DNA of 64,000 bases from Sordariomycetes sp. S80-01Y (Eukaryota; Ascomycota; Sordariomycetes). Of this stretch, positions 1-10,389 are shown piece after piece. The notes under the pieces are model-generated. The model ran no database searches and was not told the DNA's origin. It worked only from the letters and a program-made list of their open reading frames with translations. A program made the position numbers and the translations under genes. Numbering within the stretch: position 1 is the first letter of the stretch; every line of letters begins with the position of its first letter. Where the stretch lies: NCBI GenBank assembly GCA_037042185.1, contig JAXQJY010000029.1, positions 682,001-746,000 of the forward strand. Direction: 5' to 3'.

Positions 1-54
1 ACGACGCTGTGAAGGTCTTAGTGGTGCGAGCTGATGAGTGGGACCGACGCTTAC

Positions 55-791
55 CTCCAGAATCCACGGATGGATGTCAGATTAGTTGGCGATGCCCCGT
101 GCACGCGAGGCCATGCCTCGGGCTTGCTGAGGCCCAGGGCTACGGTGATCGGTGCCATAGTATGAAGGATCAGGTAGTTCCCGTTGGCCCCCATAACCCA
201 CATGAACGTAGTCGTGACCAGGCGGAAGACGACATCCTCGACTGTGAAGCCCCGGAAGTCCCAGAGACTCTGTTTGTTTCCAGACATCAGCCTTGCTTCG
301 GGCGGTGGCGCCGCAACAGCCAAGTCCATGATCAGCAGGGCCATGGTCACGGTGCACATCTTGTAGCCTACGAAGCCCCAGCGAGACTTGGGGATGTTGT
401 AGCTCAGATCCTTGACTTCCCATTTCGTGCCCACTCTTCGCAAGTTGAAGTAAAGGCACGACGCTCTGTACAGCAACGCGATCTTCCCGACCCTCTCCTC
501 CCCCTCATAGATAAGATCCTCCTTCGCGGCGCGTGAGACAAACAGCAGCTCCCCTGCTGATAGGGTGGCACACCAGGTGAGAGTCCCGACCGCGCCTTTG
601 AGTACCATTGTAGGCATCACCTCGACGGTCAACCGCCATATCGGCACGTTGAGTGCCAAGAGGGCGGCGAAAGCTGACAGGCGGTTGAGCGACGCATCTC
701 TGGGCGTGTAGACGATTGTGACGGCGAAGAGGGCAAAGAAGGTTGGCACAGCCGTCAAGAAGCTGACCCAGTCGTCTGGTATTGTGCTCAT
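55..791 (-). CDS. Wax-synthase-like membrane O-acyltransferase (3' part outside window)
   Basis: The minus-strand frame gives 245 residues and is cut by the window edge. It has several hydrophobic segments, the first near residues 8-25. Late residues resemble the fungal wax synthase / Tri7-type acyltransferase family: a conserved block 'LWDFRGFTVEDVVFRL', then 'TSIRGFW', where family members have S-L-R-x-F-W before a catalytic RWHQ. A GTAAGC donor at 54-49 ends the exon, so the RWHQ part should lie beyond position 1. The open frame reaches codon 830, but that is GTG; the first ATG is at 791, opening with MSTIPDDW. Such enzymes acylate hydroxyls of lipids or secondary metabolites in the ER membrane. 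The product and substrate cannot be told from this part. Confidence 0.6.
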
Positions 792-1266
792 CGTGTTGAG
801 AGTGAAGCTCTTTTCCAATAGAAAGCCCACAACCGTCTTGCCTCAAAGTAGGACCCTTCGTGAATGCAGCAGAAAGGAGGTCGGGTGAGACAGCGGAGAC
901 TTTATGCTTGTCAGACGTCGGGTCAGCGCGGGCCCCAGCCGGTCATCCTCATTTTGGAATTAGACGCAAGGCTTGCACTTAGGCCTGTCCGATTCGCTCC
1001 TACTTTTAGCGCGTTAATTCCGGGGCGGGCGATACGGACATAAGCCTTAACAATGAGGCTCTTAGTTATTCGAAAGACGTGCAGAAATATTAGTGCTGAT
1101 TGCCAAGCCTGAATACAAACAACCTGTCCGCCGCGAAGATCAGCCGCTGAACGGCTATGCGTTATGCGACAGCGCAATGGAGAGGCACTGCCGTCAACAG
1201 GTAGAGAACAGAGATCTGCACAGTCTTTAATATATTGCCCGTGGAAACAGTTTTTCTGTCTCTCTT
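792..1266. other. Intergenic, upstream of the acyltransferase gene
   Basis: This stretch holds the promoter side of the acyltransferase gene and the 3' side of the aldo-keto reductase gene. No coding frame with support and no RNA gene was seen. Confidence 0.5.
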
Positions 1267-2453
1267 CTACTGATGCCCGTCGATCTTCTTTGGCTCGTAG
1301 AGCTCCTCGAGATAGCTCTCCTCTTCGTCGGTCAGCACCTTGCCCCTCGCACCCAGGGCCTGGTCAATCCGCTCGACCTTGCTGAACCCGATGATGGGGC
1401 TCGCGATCCTCTTGTTCGTCCACGCAAGCGTGACCTCGGTCATCGTCCAGCCCCTCTTCTCCGCAATTTCGACAACGCGCTTGACAATCTTCTGGTCGAG
1501 CTCGCTCTGCCCCGCCTTGCCCGCTTCCTCGTTGGCGCTGCGCTCCGTGGACCTGAAGTCCTCGGGCTTGCGCGCCAGGTGGCCGCGGCACAGGGGCGCC
1601 CACGGGATGAGCCCGACGCCCGTGTCGTTGCAGAAGCGGTTCATCTCGCGCTCCTCCTCGCGGTAGAGCAGGTTGTACTGGTTCTGCATGCTGATGAACT
1701 TGGTCCAGCCGTTCTTCTCGGCGGCGAACTGCATGCGCGCAAACTGCGTCGCCCACATGCTGCTGGCGCCGATGTACCGCACCTTGCCGGACTCGATGAG
1801 GTCGTGCAGCGCCTTCATGGTCTCCTCGATGGGCGTGTTGCGGTCGAAGCGGTGGATCTGCAGGAGGTCGATGTAGTCCGTGTCCAAGCGCTTGAGGGAA
1901 GCATTGACCTGGTTGAAGATGGCGGTGCGAGAGAGACCAAAGGCGTTTTGGTAGTCTTTTGAGGCCTCGAAGGCTTCCCTGTTGCTGAAGTGACGGACCT
2001 CTGCGCCGGGTGAGTACAAATACCGAGACGGACTGACATGTAGGGATAGGTACCTGGCTGCTCGCCCACTCCCCACATGCACTTTGACATGATGACAACC
2101 TTTTCGCGGGGGATGTTGTACTTCTTGATGGCCTTGCCAACGATGACCTCTGAGACGCCGTTGGAGTAGACGTTGGCGGTGTCCCAAGTGTTGAGGCCGC
2201 GGTCATAGGCCGCCTTGAGCAGGGGGAGGGCCTAGCGGTGTCAGTCTCCAGCGTTGATTCGCACGGGACGGCAGAGACGAACCTCATCTTCCTCAATGAC
2301 CCAGCCGAGCGTGCGACGGTCACCAAAGCTCATGCAACCAAACACGGGCACCGAGATCCGCAGGCCAGAGTTGCCCAGCGTGCGGTACTCACACTTGGAC
2401 CCCTCGACGGACTCTTTGAGTCCCGCGGGAAGCTTGCTAGTATCGATAGGCAT
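1267..2453 (-). CDS. Aldo-keto reductase
   Basis: Three exons join in frame: 2453-2283, 2231-2054 and 2000-1267, giving 360 residues. Intron 1 has a GTTCGT donor and CTAG acceptor; intron 2 has GTACCT and GCAG. The protein is an NADPH-dependent aldo-keto reductase of the versiconal hemiacetal acetate reductase / AKR9-like type. The tetrad can be seen: Asp in [12 protein letters not shown], Tyr in the same stretch, Lys in MSKCMWG and His in QIHRFD. The C-terminal cofactor motif ([17 protein letters not shown]) is present. The length is normal for fungal members. These enzymes reduce aldehydes and ketones, often in secondary metabolism or detoxification. It lies next to the acyltransferase gene on the same strand, but co-function is only inferred. 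Confidence 0.9.
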
Positions 2454-3147
2454 CTTGTCAGGGATTCCTCAGGTCTTCCTAAAAAAACAAAAGTTGGCAA
2501 TGAGAGAACTTTCAATAAGTGCCAAAAGCTGTTTATATGAACCCCAAGCCAAGGACCCCTTACCTTGGGTCAATTGCATCAGTGCAATGAGGGGCAGCGG
2601 GGTAAAGTGTGGCCCACCCCTCCCCTGGGATCATGATCAGGATAATTGTCCCGCGTCGTTGATCTATTGGGCCTCGCGTAACTATTTGCTGCTATGCAGA
2701 CGGAGGATAATCTCCCGTTTCGGCTCCCGTTTCGGAGATAAATTTATCACCGGAGCGAGATGCAACTGGATTACACCGTGGTGCAAGAAGAGCGCGATGG
2801 AGTGGGGAGGATCGAAGCGATCCCCGGATTCCTAGCTTGTGTCTTCCACCTTTCAACTACATGGATCGCTGCCTTAGATCGCTGCTTTTTCTCTTGTTGA
2901 ACAAGTGATATTAGCATTGAGTCCTGATGCAAAGTCTTTCATACCCAAGAAGGGGATTCCCCCAATCAAAAAATCTGGCTATACACGCCTGTTTCCCAGT
3001 ACTCGATTACTAAGTGGTACTGTCGAACTCGACATGGGCAGCTCCTTGGTTCTTCACGTGTGAGCCATTGGCCGTAGAACAAAGCTTGAGAAGTGAACGA
3101 AACTTTCACTCAAAGACAGTCGAGCTTCTCATAACAATGCGACGCAG
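2454..3147. other. Intergenic region
   Basis: This is the upstream side of the aldo-keto reductase and the downstream side of the next minus-strand gene. I see AT-rich patches and no supported gene. Confidence 0.5.
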
Positions 3148-4014
3148 CTATAATCCAAGTCCCCCAACCACCAGCCCCAACCCAAGCTCCGCGCTCACGC
3201 CCATCAACGACCCGCACTTCTTTCCCAGAGCCTCCATCACTCCCATAGGGTCCAGAGCTTCCCATCTCGTCTGGTTCATCTTCAACAATGTCATTATGAC
3301 CATCAACTTCCAGTACGAGCCAAATTCCACGTCCGGAGCGCTACCCACAAAGGTAAATGTGCCCAACTTGATGCGCGCGCCCCTGGTCTTGTGTTTCCCC
3401 TTTCTGTTATCGTCAAGGATGGGTGTGGGCTCTGCCTTCCATGTCCCTACGACTTCTTCTGGCATGTTAGGGCCTGGCTGCACATGGTAGAGATCTCTCT
3501 GCAAGGGCGTCTGCTTCGGGTCCTCAGGCTCGACGGCCCGCCATTGGAAGTTCTCGGCAGACACACTTCTCGCCGTCGGGGCAGCGAACGTCCAAGGCGA
3601 GTTCCTATTCTTCCCTGAGTCGATCGGCACGAGCTTGACGCCCGGTTTGCCCCTAATTGGGGGCATCCTGAGCACTGGTGTGTTTTTAATGCTGCTCTCG
3701 TTGCCGGCCAGTGCAAGAGGCTTGCTTGAATGCGATGGCCCGCTGCGGAGAGTGATCTGATGCTTCATCGCGCCTTGGTAAATCTCGAAGTTGTATTTCA
3801 GCTTAGTCACTTTGGCGTGGTGACTTGGGGTGAGCGTCTTCTCATCGTCGTTGTCCGTCGCGGGCTGCTCGTCGGCGGATGTGTCGTCAGCGAGGAAGAA
3901 GTAGCGGGTTTTCCTATTCGCGCTGGAGCCGGTGTAGTAGATGCTGATTTCTTTAGGAAGCTCCCCGAAAAAGCCTGCCGTCAAGGTTGGTGCTGTAAGA
4001 GGGTGTTGCGGCAT
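3148..4014 (-). CDS. Hypothetical protein, possible beta-barrel (tubby/LURP-like)
   Basis: A 288-residue frame from ATG 4014. The frame stays open upstream to 4161, but that codon is TTG, so 4014 is the first ATG. I do not recognise a named family. The middle (residues about 20-110) has alternating hydrophobic strands with aromatic residues (KEISIYYTG, TRYFFLAD, LKYNFEIYQG, HQITLRSG), which suits an all-beta fold of the tubby-C / LURP / DUF6593 kind. The end (about 235-288) is hydrophobic and glycine/leucine-rich and could be a membrane-associated tail. No signal peptide is evident. The function is unknown. Confidence 0.55.
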   Translation of the reverse strand: MPQHPLTAPTLTAGFFGELPKEISIYYTGSSANRKTRYFFLADDTSADEQPATDNDDEKTLTPSHHAKVTKLKYNFEIYQGAMKHQITLRSGPSHSSKPLALAGNESSIKNTPVLRMPPIRGKPGVKLVPIDSGKNRNSPWTFAAPTARSVSAENFQWRAVEPEDPKQTPLQRDLYHVQPGPNMPEEVVGTWKAEPTPILDDNRKGKHKTRGARIKLGTFTFVGSAPDVEFGSYWKLMVIMTLLKMNQTRWEALDPMGVMEALGKKCGSLMGVSAELGLGLVVGGLGL

Positions 4015-4595
4015 TATGGCGTTTGCGGGCGTGTCTCCCCTATCGGACTCTGTGTCTGACAGTAAACACCCTCTTGACAGTTTCAAAGCAGTGAGAAGGA
4101 TGTCTTGGGCCACTCCGAAAGCTGCACTTATTGGAATTCGCTCTAGTATATATTTCACCAAGAACTATGATGTAACACGCTGCATTGCGGCCGTTTTCAT
4201 TTGCGGCGCAGCTGGGGATAACCGGCAGAATCCATGAAGCCAATATTAGACACCAGGCCCGTCGGTGGCTGTGTCATGATCAGCATCACCTCCAGCCTCA
4301 TTCCTACAACGCCCACGTTGCCACCAGGTTGGGGGCCGCATGGCAGACAGCGAGGGTGAAGTCCTTCAACCAAACCTTCCAGCACGAGAGCACGAGTATG
4401 GAGCATCTTGTCTAGAACATTTACTTTATTTCCTTCCATCCTAGGAACACCCAGCGAGTCGCCTTGCGAATGTCTCGCCCTTTTTGGTGTCATTAACGTC
4501 AAAGAGAAAACATCCTATGCATCATAAGAGAGTAAAAATCGTGAAAAGAGGTGTACGCCTTTCCTTCCACCACATCCTGTGAAGACCCTTCCCGT
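4015..4595. other. Intergenic region
   Basis: This is upstream of the hypothetical gene and covers the 3' flank of eIF3c. Only small unsupported frames are present. Confidence 0.45.
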
Positions 4596-7268
4596 CTACC
4601 CACGAACAGCCGCGCCCAAAGCACCACCGGTGAACTGCGTGCCACCAGCTTGACGCTGCGTGTTGCCGCCGCCTCCACGGCCACCGCCTCCGCGCCCACG
4701 TGACCTCTGACCACCGCGCCCACGGCCTCCTTGGCGCTCGAAAGCGTTGGAGGTGCCTTGCGTGCGTTGCTCGAGGGTGCGCTCGTTGGACTCGATGAGC
4801 GAGCTGGCCTTGTCGGAGAGGGAGAGTGCGAGAGATTGCAAACGGCTGAGCTCGACGCCCTTGCGGAAGATGACATTGTTCGTGACCTGGTCGAGCGATG
4901 CAGCCAGCTCCTCGTGGCTGATCATCTTGCTGACGACGGCGGCGACCTTGGTGTTGTCAAGCTCAAACATGCTGCTCAAAGTTTCAGTCGCCAAAGTGTC
5001 GTAGAAGGGTGCGTAGGTGAAGAGGTATGTCCGTAGGCCCTCTTCTTGGATCTGCTTGGAGAGCATGGCCTTGATGTCCTCTGTGTTGGCCATCAAATCC
5101 CAGATCTTGATGTTGTGGATGAAGGTGGTGGACTTCTTCCACTCGCCGGCAGCGAGCGCCTTGGAAGCTTGCATGACGTGGTCACGCGTGTTCTCTGGCG
5201 GCCCGGTGAAGATTTGACGCTCGTGGTACTCCAGCATGCGGCGGTAGGTCTTGCTGATGACACGCTTCTTGACGTCTGGTGATGAGCCAGTCTGTGCCAG
5301 AAGGGGAATCTCGAGGAGCATGCTGCAGGTGAGGTAGACACACTCCAGCAACTCCAAGTTGATGTGCATGTGGAAGGGTAGTTGCCTCGACTTCTCCAGC
5401 CTCTCCTGCTCGGGAGAAACTTGGCTGTATCGCTGCATCATGACACCCTGGGCCAGCAGCTCCTTCTGCCTTCCACTTCCGCAGATCTCCTGCAGAGTGT
5501 TCTGGGCCTCGTAGACGAGGCCCTTGCGGAACGCGCATAGGCCGACTTGTACTAATGTGCGGTTGAAGAGAATCTGGGTCTGAACGTCGAAGCTGGGGAT
5601 CGTCTCCTGAAGATGCGACATGAGCATCATGTCGCGAGCCTTGTAGTACTCGTTGTGAAGAGCAAGGAAGTAGACCTGGCACAGCATGGCGCGAGCACGG
5701 ATGATGCCCTCGGAGTTGCTGAAAAGGTAGTTGCAGAGGACATTAACGAGGTTGCCAGCGTCTGTGCTGAGGTTGCGAGGGGTGATGCCAGATTCAATCT
5801 CGGAGCCAACGCCGTCCCAGCATTTCTCCTCAAAAGTCTGCACAACAGTAGCGGGTTTGAAGTAGACGTGGTCGAGGCGGCGCATCACGATGCGGTTAAC
5901 ACTGTCTTGCGGGATCTCCAACGACGAGTCCTTGCGGAGGTACTCGTAGTAGAGCTGACCACGGAAGATGATGTTGTACAGGGAGGCCTCGTCTTGTAGG
6001 CGCTCAATGTACTCGGATGTGTGGGGATCGATGCTCTGCAGAGAACGGGCGAGCTCGTCATCGAGACGCTCCACGTACGAAACTACGCTGCCGGGGACCT
6101 TGATGTACTTCTCGCCTTCTTGCAGAGTAGGGGGCTTCTCATCGTCTTCCCACTCTTCGGCGTTCTCGACAACAACGTAGTCCTTGTTCTTCTCAAGCAC
6201 AGTCAAGAGGGCGGCCAATTCCTTCTCGGCGGCCTTCCAGTGTGCCAGGGGCATGGCACCGCTGATGTTGGAAGCGATGTCGAAGCGCGATGACACCAGA
6301 CCGAGGAGAACGCGGATTTGCTGGTAAGGGGTGTTGGCAATCTCCAATAGCTTCTCCATAACACCAATCTGCTCATCGCGGTCGGTGTTCTTCTTTCCGC
6401 GAGACTCCAAAACACTGCGCAGGTGCTTGAAGATACTCTCGGGGGTGTACTTGAGCGTACGTCCGCCCTTGTCGACCCGCGTGAAGCCATCGTCATCATC
6501 GCCCATGTCCTCGGGAGCAGTGACAATCTCGGCGATCTTGGCAGCCTTGGGCTTGGGTGGCGGCGCGGCCTCTTCCTCCGAAGACTCCATAAACTCCTCC
6601 TTGTTTGCGCGGTAGGCATCAATCTCGGTTTGGTAGTCCTTGTTGGTCTTCTTGACCTTCTGCTTCATGGCGTTGATGGCGCGGGCTTGGATGGCGTTCA
6701 TCTTCTTGGGAGTGACCTTTTGCATGGCGAGGGCTTCCTTCAAGCTGTCTTCGACTTCGGCGAGAATACGGATGTATGGTTTCGGGGTCTTTCCGGTGCC
6801 TTGGAAGCGAACGATTTGGCGGTTCAGCTTGTCAAACTCTGTTGAGGATTAGTTGCTTGCCCTTGCGGCGTACTATTATTATCCCGTACCTGCTGAGATG
6901 AGGGTCCAGTCCTTGTTCTTTTGACCGTTCTCAATCTGCTTGATGGACGCCTCAAGCTCCTCTGTGCGCTTCTTGTCCGCCGACTTGACAGCAGTTCGCT
7001 TCTCGTCATCGCTGTCCTCGCTTTCCGAACTAGCGTCCTTCAAGAACCAGGCACCGCTCTTCTTCTCCCCATCATCGTCGCTGCTATCCTCATCGCTGTC
7101 CTCGTCCTCGTCGGAGTCCATGTCATCAGAATCATCGTCGGAGTCATCCTGGGTCTTCTTGCTGGGCTTCTGCTCGTCCTCAGAGGACTCCTCCTCCAGG
7201 GAGAGATCCTCCTCCTCGCTGGAGCTGGAGCTGTCGCTGTCGTCTCCGCCGCGGAAGAATCGAGACAT
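4596..7268 (-). CDS. NIP1: Translation initiation factor eIF3 subunit c (Nip1)
   Basis: Two exons, 7268-6890 and 6838-4596, splice with a GTACGG donor and CAACAG acceptor (CTAAT-like branch point) to give 873 residues, the usual length. Exon 1 encodes the acidic serine-rich N-terminus ([20 protein letters not shown] onward) that in yeast contacts eIF1 and eIF5. The junction reads [20 protein letters not shown], a strongly conserved start of the eIF3c body. The centre is helical, and the PCI domain lies roughly at residues 600-790. The C-terminus is an RGG-rich tail ([20 protein letters not shown]). It is a core scaffold of eIF3 in the cytosol, needed for 43S complex assembly and start-codon selection. 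It is divergent from the Isa2 gene with 401 bp between the two ATGs. Confidence 0.97.
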
Positions 7269-7669
7269 GCTGGGCGACTTCGGTCTGTTGACGTTTTGCG
7301 AAGGGGCTCCGTTTGGCTAAGCCTGTCGTCGTTCGTCGTCTTCGTCGTCGTCCAGGCGAGGTTCGCTGCGTGCGCGGGGTTGAGTCGAGGGAGTCGAAAA
7401 TTACTGATTTTTGGTGGGCAGGTGCAGGTGGGGGCGGGTAACGGGGCTTCGAGGTACGTACCGCCTAGGTTTGACTCAACGATGGACTTCAAGTTGCACC
7501 CTCGTTTCTCCGATGCCGACAGGGCCCTTGGTCGGCTTATGTCAGCCCAACTCCGAGCTATGGCCCGAAAATCGACTGACATCAACGGCAATTTGACGGG
7601 ACGAATGGCGAGTCATCTAGAGGTGACATTTCTCAGCAGAAACACCTACACCTACAACTTCATCACACA
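7269..7669. promoter_or_regulatory. Divergent promoter region eIF3c / ISA2
   Basis: This 401-bp stretch separates the ATGs of two divergently transcribed genes, so it must hold both promoters and 5' UTRs. No specific operator was identified. Confidence 0.6.
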
Positions 7670-8423
7670 ATGACGTCCCTACGATGCGCAAATGCGCCCT
7701 CGATGGCAAGGTCATTCCTCCGCCTTGCGAACCGAGCTTCGTACTCGACCACGTCGCTAGCGCAAAGTTCTGCTGCCCCTCTCGAGTTTCTAGTCCCGTC
7801 GACGGCGCTCAGAGGAAGCCCCTCGACGCCACCTGCAAGTTCTAAATTTCGGGCGGGGAGAGGCAACACATTCTCGATAACGCCTACATCGAGCCGCAAC
7901 TTCTCGGCATCGGCAGCACGCCGAGCGACGGTGTGTGTGCGGAATCCGCTCAAGGATGAAGACGGCAACGAGATGATGCTGGAGATCACACCTCGGGCGG
8001 CAAAGGCAAGAGCCCATGATCTTTACTTTGAGAGGCTTCGCTAACATTACGCAGCGCTTGACTCAGATCATGGCGAAGGATGCGAACCCAAATCTCGCCC
8101 TGCGCATCCAGGTCGAGAGCGGCGGTTGCCACGGCTTCCAATACTTGATGAGCTTAGTCACGATACCCGAAGAAGGCGCGGACAACCGGTCGGACGTAGT
8201 ACGAGAAGACGACTCAATCTTCCAGTTCACGGGCGAGGATGGCGAAGGAGAAATGGGACCGAATGCTCCAAAAATCATTTTGGACGAGCCATCCCTGGAT
8301 CTTTTGAAGGGAAGCAAGGTCGACTTTACGATGGAATTAATAGGCTCGCAGTTCAAGATCGTCGACAACCCCTACGCAACGACGAGCTGTGGGTGCGGCA
8401 CCAGCTTTGATATAAAGATGTAG
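7670..8423 (+). CDS. ISA2: Mitochondrial iron-sulfur assembly protein Isa2
   Basis: Exons 7670-8005 and 8055-8423 give 234 residues. There is no GT donor between the conserved LEITPRAAK and RLTQIMAKD blocks. The join that restores the A-type scaffold domain uses a GC-AG intron: AAAG|GCAAGA at 8006, branch point GCTAACA, acceptor ACGCAG ending at 8054. Residues 1-85 are Ser/Arg-rich and look like a mitochondrial presequence (SRNFSASAARRA near the end). The domain (about 105-234) has the three metal-binding cysteines, one in ESGGCHGFQY and two in TTSCGCGTSFDIKM. Isa2 works with Isa1 and Iba57 to make 4Fe-4S clusters for aconitase and lipoate synthase in the matrix. Confidence 0.93.
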
Positions 8424-8639
8424 ACCAGGTAGTATTGTCATAAAATTGTACATGAGAACATAGGAGATATGTAATGGCGAGGCATCACGGAGATGGAATT
8501 CACAGTAAAGGTAGCTCGTCTGTCATTCATCATGGATCAATTTCCACCAGGTATTGTCCTAACTAACAACGAACGCCGAGCAACCATGCCATTTTGAGTA
8601 TCCGACCGACCAATTCCAGAAGCAATCATGAAACGACAT

Positions 8640-10081
8640 CTAGTTCATCTGGCGGATGAGACGGTTGATGGCCTCCTCGCGGTTGCCGAGGTCACCGCCC
8701 TGGATGAAGTGCTTGAACTTGCGGGGACGGAAGCCACCGTTGGGGTTGGACAGCTTGAAGGGCCAGAGGAAGTTGGAGGCCTGCTTGAAGTTGGGGCCGA
8801 CGGTGTAGATCTCGTGAACGAGATCCTCCATGCAGACAATGCCGTACTGGCCGAGGTTCTCCTCAATGATGGAGTTGTCAGTCAGGGCAATGCGCTGCTT
8901 GTTGACCTTTCCGTATCCGCGCTTGTAGATCAGCTCCTTGACGGACTTCAGGTTGGGGTAGCCGTAGGCGATCCAGGGCTCGACAACCTTGAGCATCTCA
9001 GTGGTGGCCTTGGTGACCCTGATGAAGACGCCGTTGTTGATCTGGAGGAGACGGAGGAGCTGGAGGATCTTGCGGGGCTTGGGGGCAATCTTGTTGATAC
9101 CCTTGATGCGGACGACGAAGATCAGGCGAGCCTCGGCAGCGACGTAGGCAGAGTCGTCGGCCTTGGCAGCGCGGTGAAGACGGATCTTCTCACGCTCGGC
9201 ATCGCGGTACTCCTTGACGTACTTCTCAGCACGCTTGAAGATGACCTGGCGCTTGTCCTTGCTGCCCTATTGAAGCAGTTAGCCTCGTGCCTCCGGAAAG
9301 ACGCATTGAGATGAATGATTCCAGGCAATGTCAGACCCGAAAGAAGGTTAACTTTCAACAGCATCGACGATTGTCTAGTCGAAGAAATGTGTGTTTTGCA
9401 TCATTGTGCCGGGGGCGCGGGGACAGGATTCACATACAGCCTTCTTCTTCTCCTGGGCGGCGGTGCGCTCAGCGCGGGCCTTCTCCTGGCTCTTGCGCTT
9501 CTTGAGGAGGGTCTCAGGGACGAGGACCTGGTCGTTGGAGGGAACGGAACTGTTTACGGCTGATTAGCGAGGTCCAGCATACCCGTGCGAGGTATGGAGT
9601 AGAGCGCCGGTTCGAGAACTGCAGCTTCGGCATTCTCAGCTTGGCTAACTCGAGATGGATTTGATCGGTGAGGGACAGCATTGCGTCCGGCGAGTTTCCA
9701 AGCCTGGCACCTGCTGTCGTTCTCATCCAACAATGCCCCGAGCGCGAGGCTCAGGATTTGAGTGAAGGAGACTGGGGTTGAGACCTTTCGGCCACAACCA
9801 AGTCAATCCGACAATGAATTTCAGGGCGAAGAGGCCGAAGCCAATTCATCCCCAACACCCCGAGCAACATCTCTCCATTGTCACGCTGCGGTTTCAGGCA
9901 AGATTCAATGGAGGGAGAAGCCCAGGAAAGATCGAGCTGGCGGGTCAATCAATCTCTGTTGAGACCGACCGACGAGCCCAGCGAGAGGACCACGACAATC
10001 TGCAGAGGGGGACTCGATACCGGTAGGCTCGAAGCCCATAATGCACGGTCTTTATGGAGGAGGAACGTACGTGGCACCCAT
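8640..10081 (-). CDS. RPL7: 60S ribosomal protein L7 (uL30)
   Basis: Three exons, 10081-10071, 9549-9438 and 9266-8640, give 249 residues, the standard length. The first coding exon is only 11 nt (ATGGGTGCCAC). Its join to exon 2 gives [20 protein letters not shown], which matches filamentous-fungal L7 N-termini. Exon 2 holds the basic [20 protein letters not shown] helix. Exon 3 starts [20 protein letters not shown] and holds the conserved uL30 fold, ending [13 protein letters not shown]. Intron 1 is 521 nt (9550-10070), long for this genome; intron 2 is 171 nt and contains a snoRNA candidate (see the separate entry). The gene is divergent from RPS14, so the two may share a promoter. Confidence 0.97.
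9324..9410 (-). ncRNA. Box C/D snoRNA candidate in RPL7 intron 2 (snR39/snR39b/snR59 type)
   Basis: On the minus strand inside RPL7 intron 2 there is a box C-like AUGAUGC (plus 9404-9398), then 63 nt, then box D CUGA (plus 9334-9331). Short flanking GGCA/UGCC sequences could form a terminal stem. The ten bases directly 5' of box D, TCTTTCGGGT, are complementary to the conserved 25S rRNA stretch ACCCGAAAGA. Pairing extends with two mismatches to 17 of 19 positions of GACCCGAAAGAUGGUGAAC, quoted from memory. By the box D plus five rule the target is the G after ACCC, the counterpart of yeast Gm805, next to Am807. In yeast the RPL7A and RPL7B second introns host snR39 and snR59, so location and target region agree. 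The last base of box C deviates from consensus. Confidence 0.75.
9550..10070 (-). other. Long first intron of RPL7
   Basis: A 521-nt intron with GTACGT donor and a CTAAT...AAACAG acceptor. I looked for a second box C/D snoRNA: GGATGA-like and CTGA words occur, but no guide complementary to a remembered rRNA target sits before them. Its purpose is not visible; long first introns in ribosomal protein genes often carry regulatory sequence. Confidence 0.6.
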
Positions 10082-10389
10082 TTTGGCGACGTTGCTGGTG
10101 GTTGTCGGGTTAGTTGGAAGGTTGTCGTCGGTCGATCGTGAAGGAGATCGAAAAGTCTGAGGTAGAAGTTGCAGCGCGGTGGCTCCTGTCTTTGCGGTGG
10201 GGCGAAAATTTCGGATTAGGGCACACAGCTTGTTTTTCTGCGGAGGGCCCACCCCTCTCACCGCCTGGCAAATCGCAGCCCACCTTCCACCATTTGGACT
10301 TGGTGATATTTCGGGCTTCAGTGTGCTTGACTTTCCTCTTCACTTCGTCAATCGTCCACACCACACCAAGACGTCGCCAATCCGTCAAC
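10082..10389. promoter_or_regulatory. Shared divergent promoter RPL7 / RPS14
   Basis: 308 bp between the start codons of two divergent ribosomal protein genes. The right half near RPS14 is pyrimidine-rich (CTTTCCTCTTCACTTCGTC), as is common before highly expressed fungal genes. No named factor site can be assigned. Confidence 0.6.

Noticed and set aside
4015-4161. An N-terminal extension of the hypothetical protein at 3148
   Set aside because: The open stretch begins with TTG and lacks an ATG; the first ATG is at 4014.
9600-9625. GGTTCGAGAAC, a B-box-like word in RPL7 intron 1
   Set aside because: No matching A box or cloverleaf is present on either strand.
9550-10070. A second snoRNA in RPL7 intron 1
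   Set aside because: GGATGA-like and CTGA words are present, but no recognised rRNA guide lies before any CTGA.
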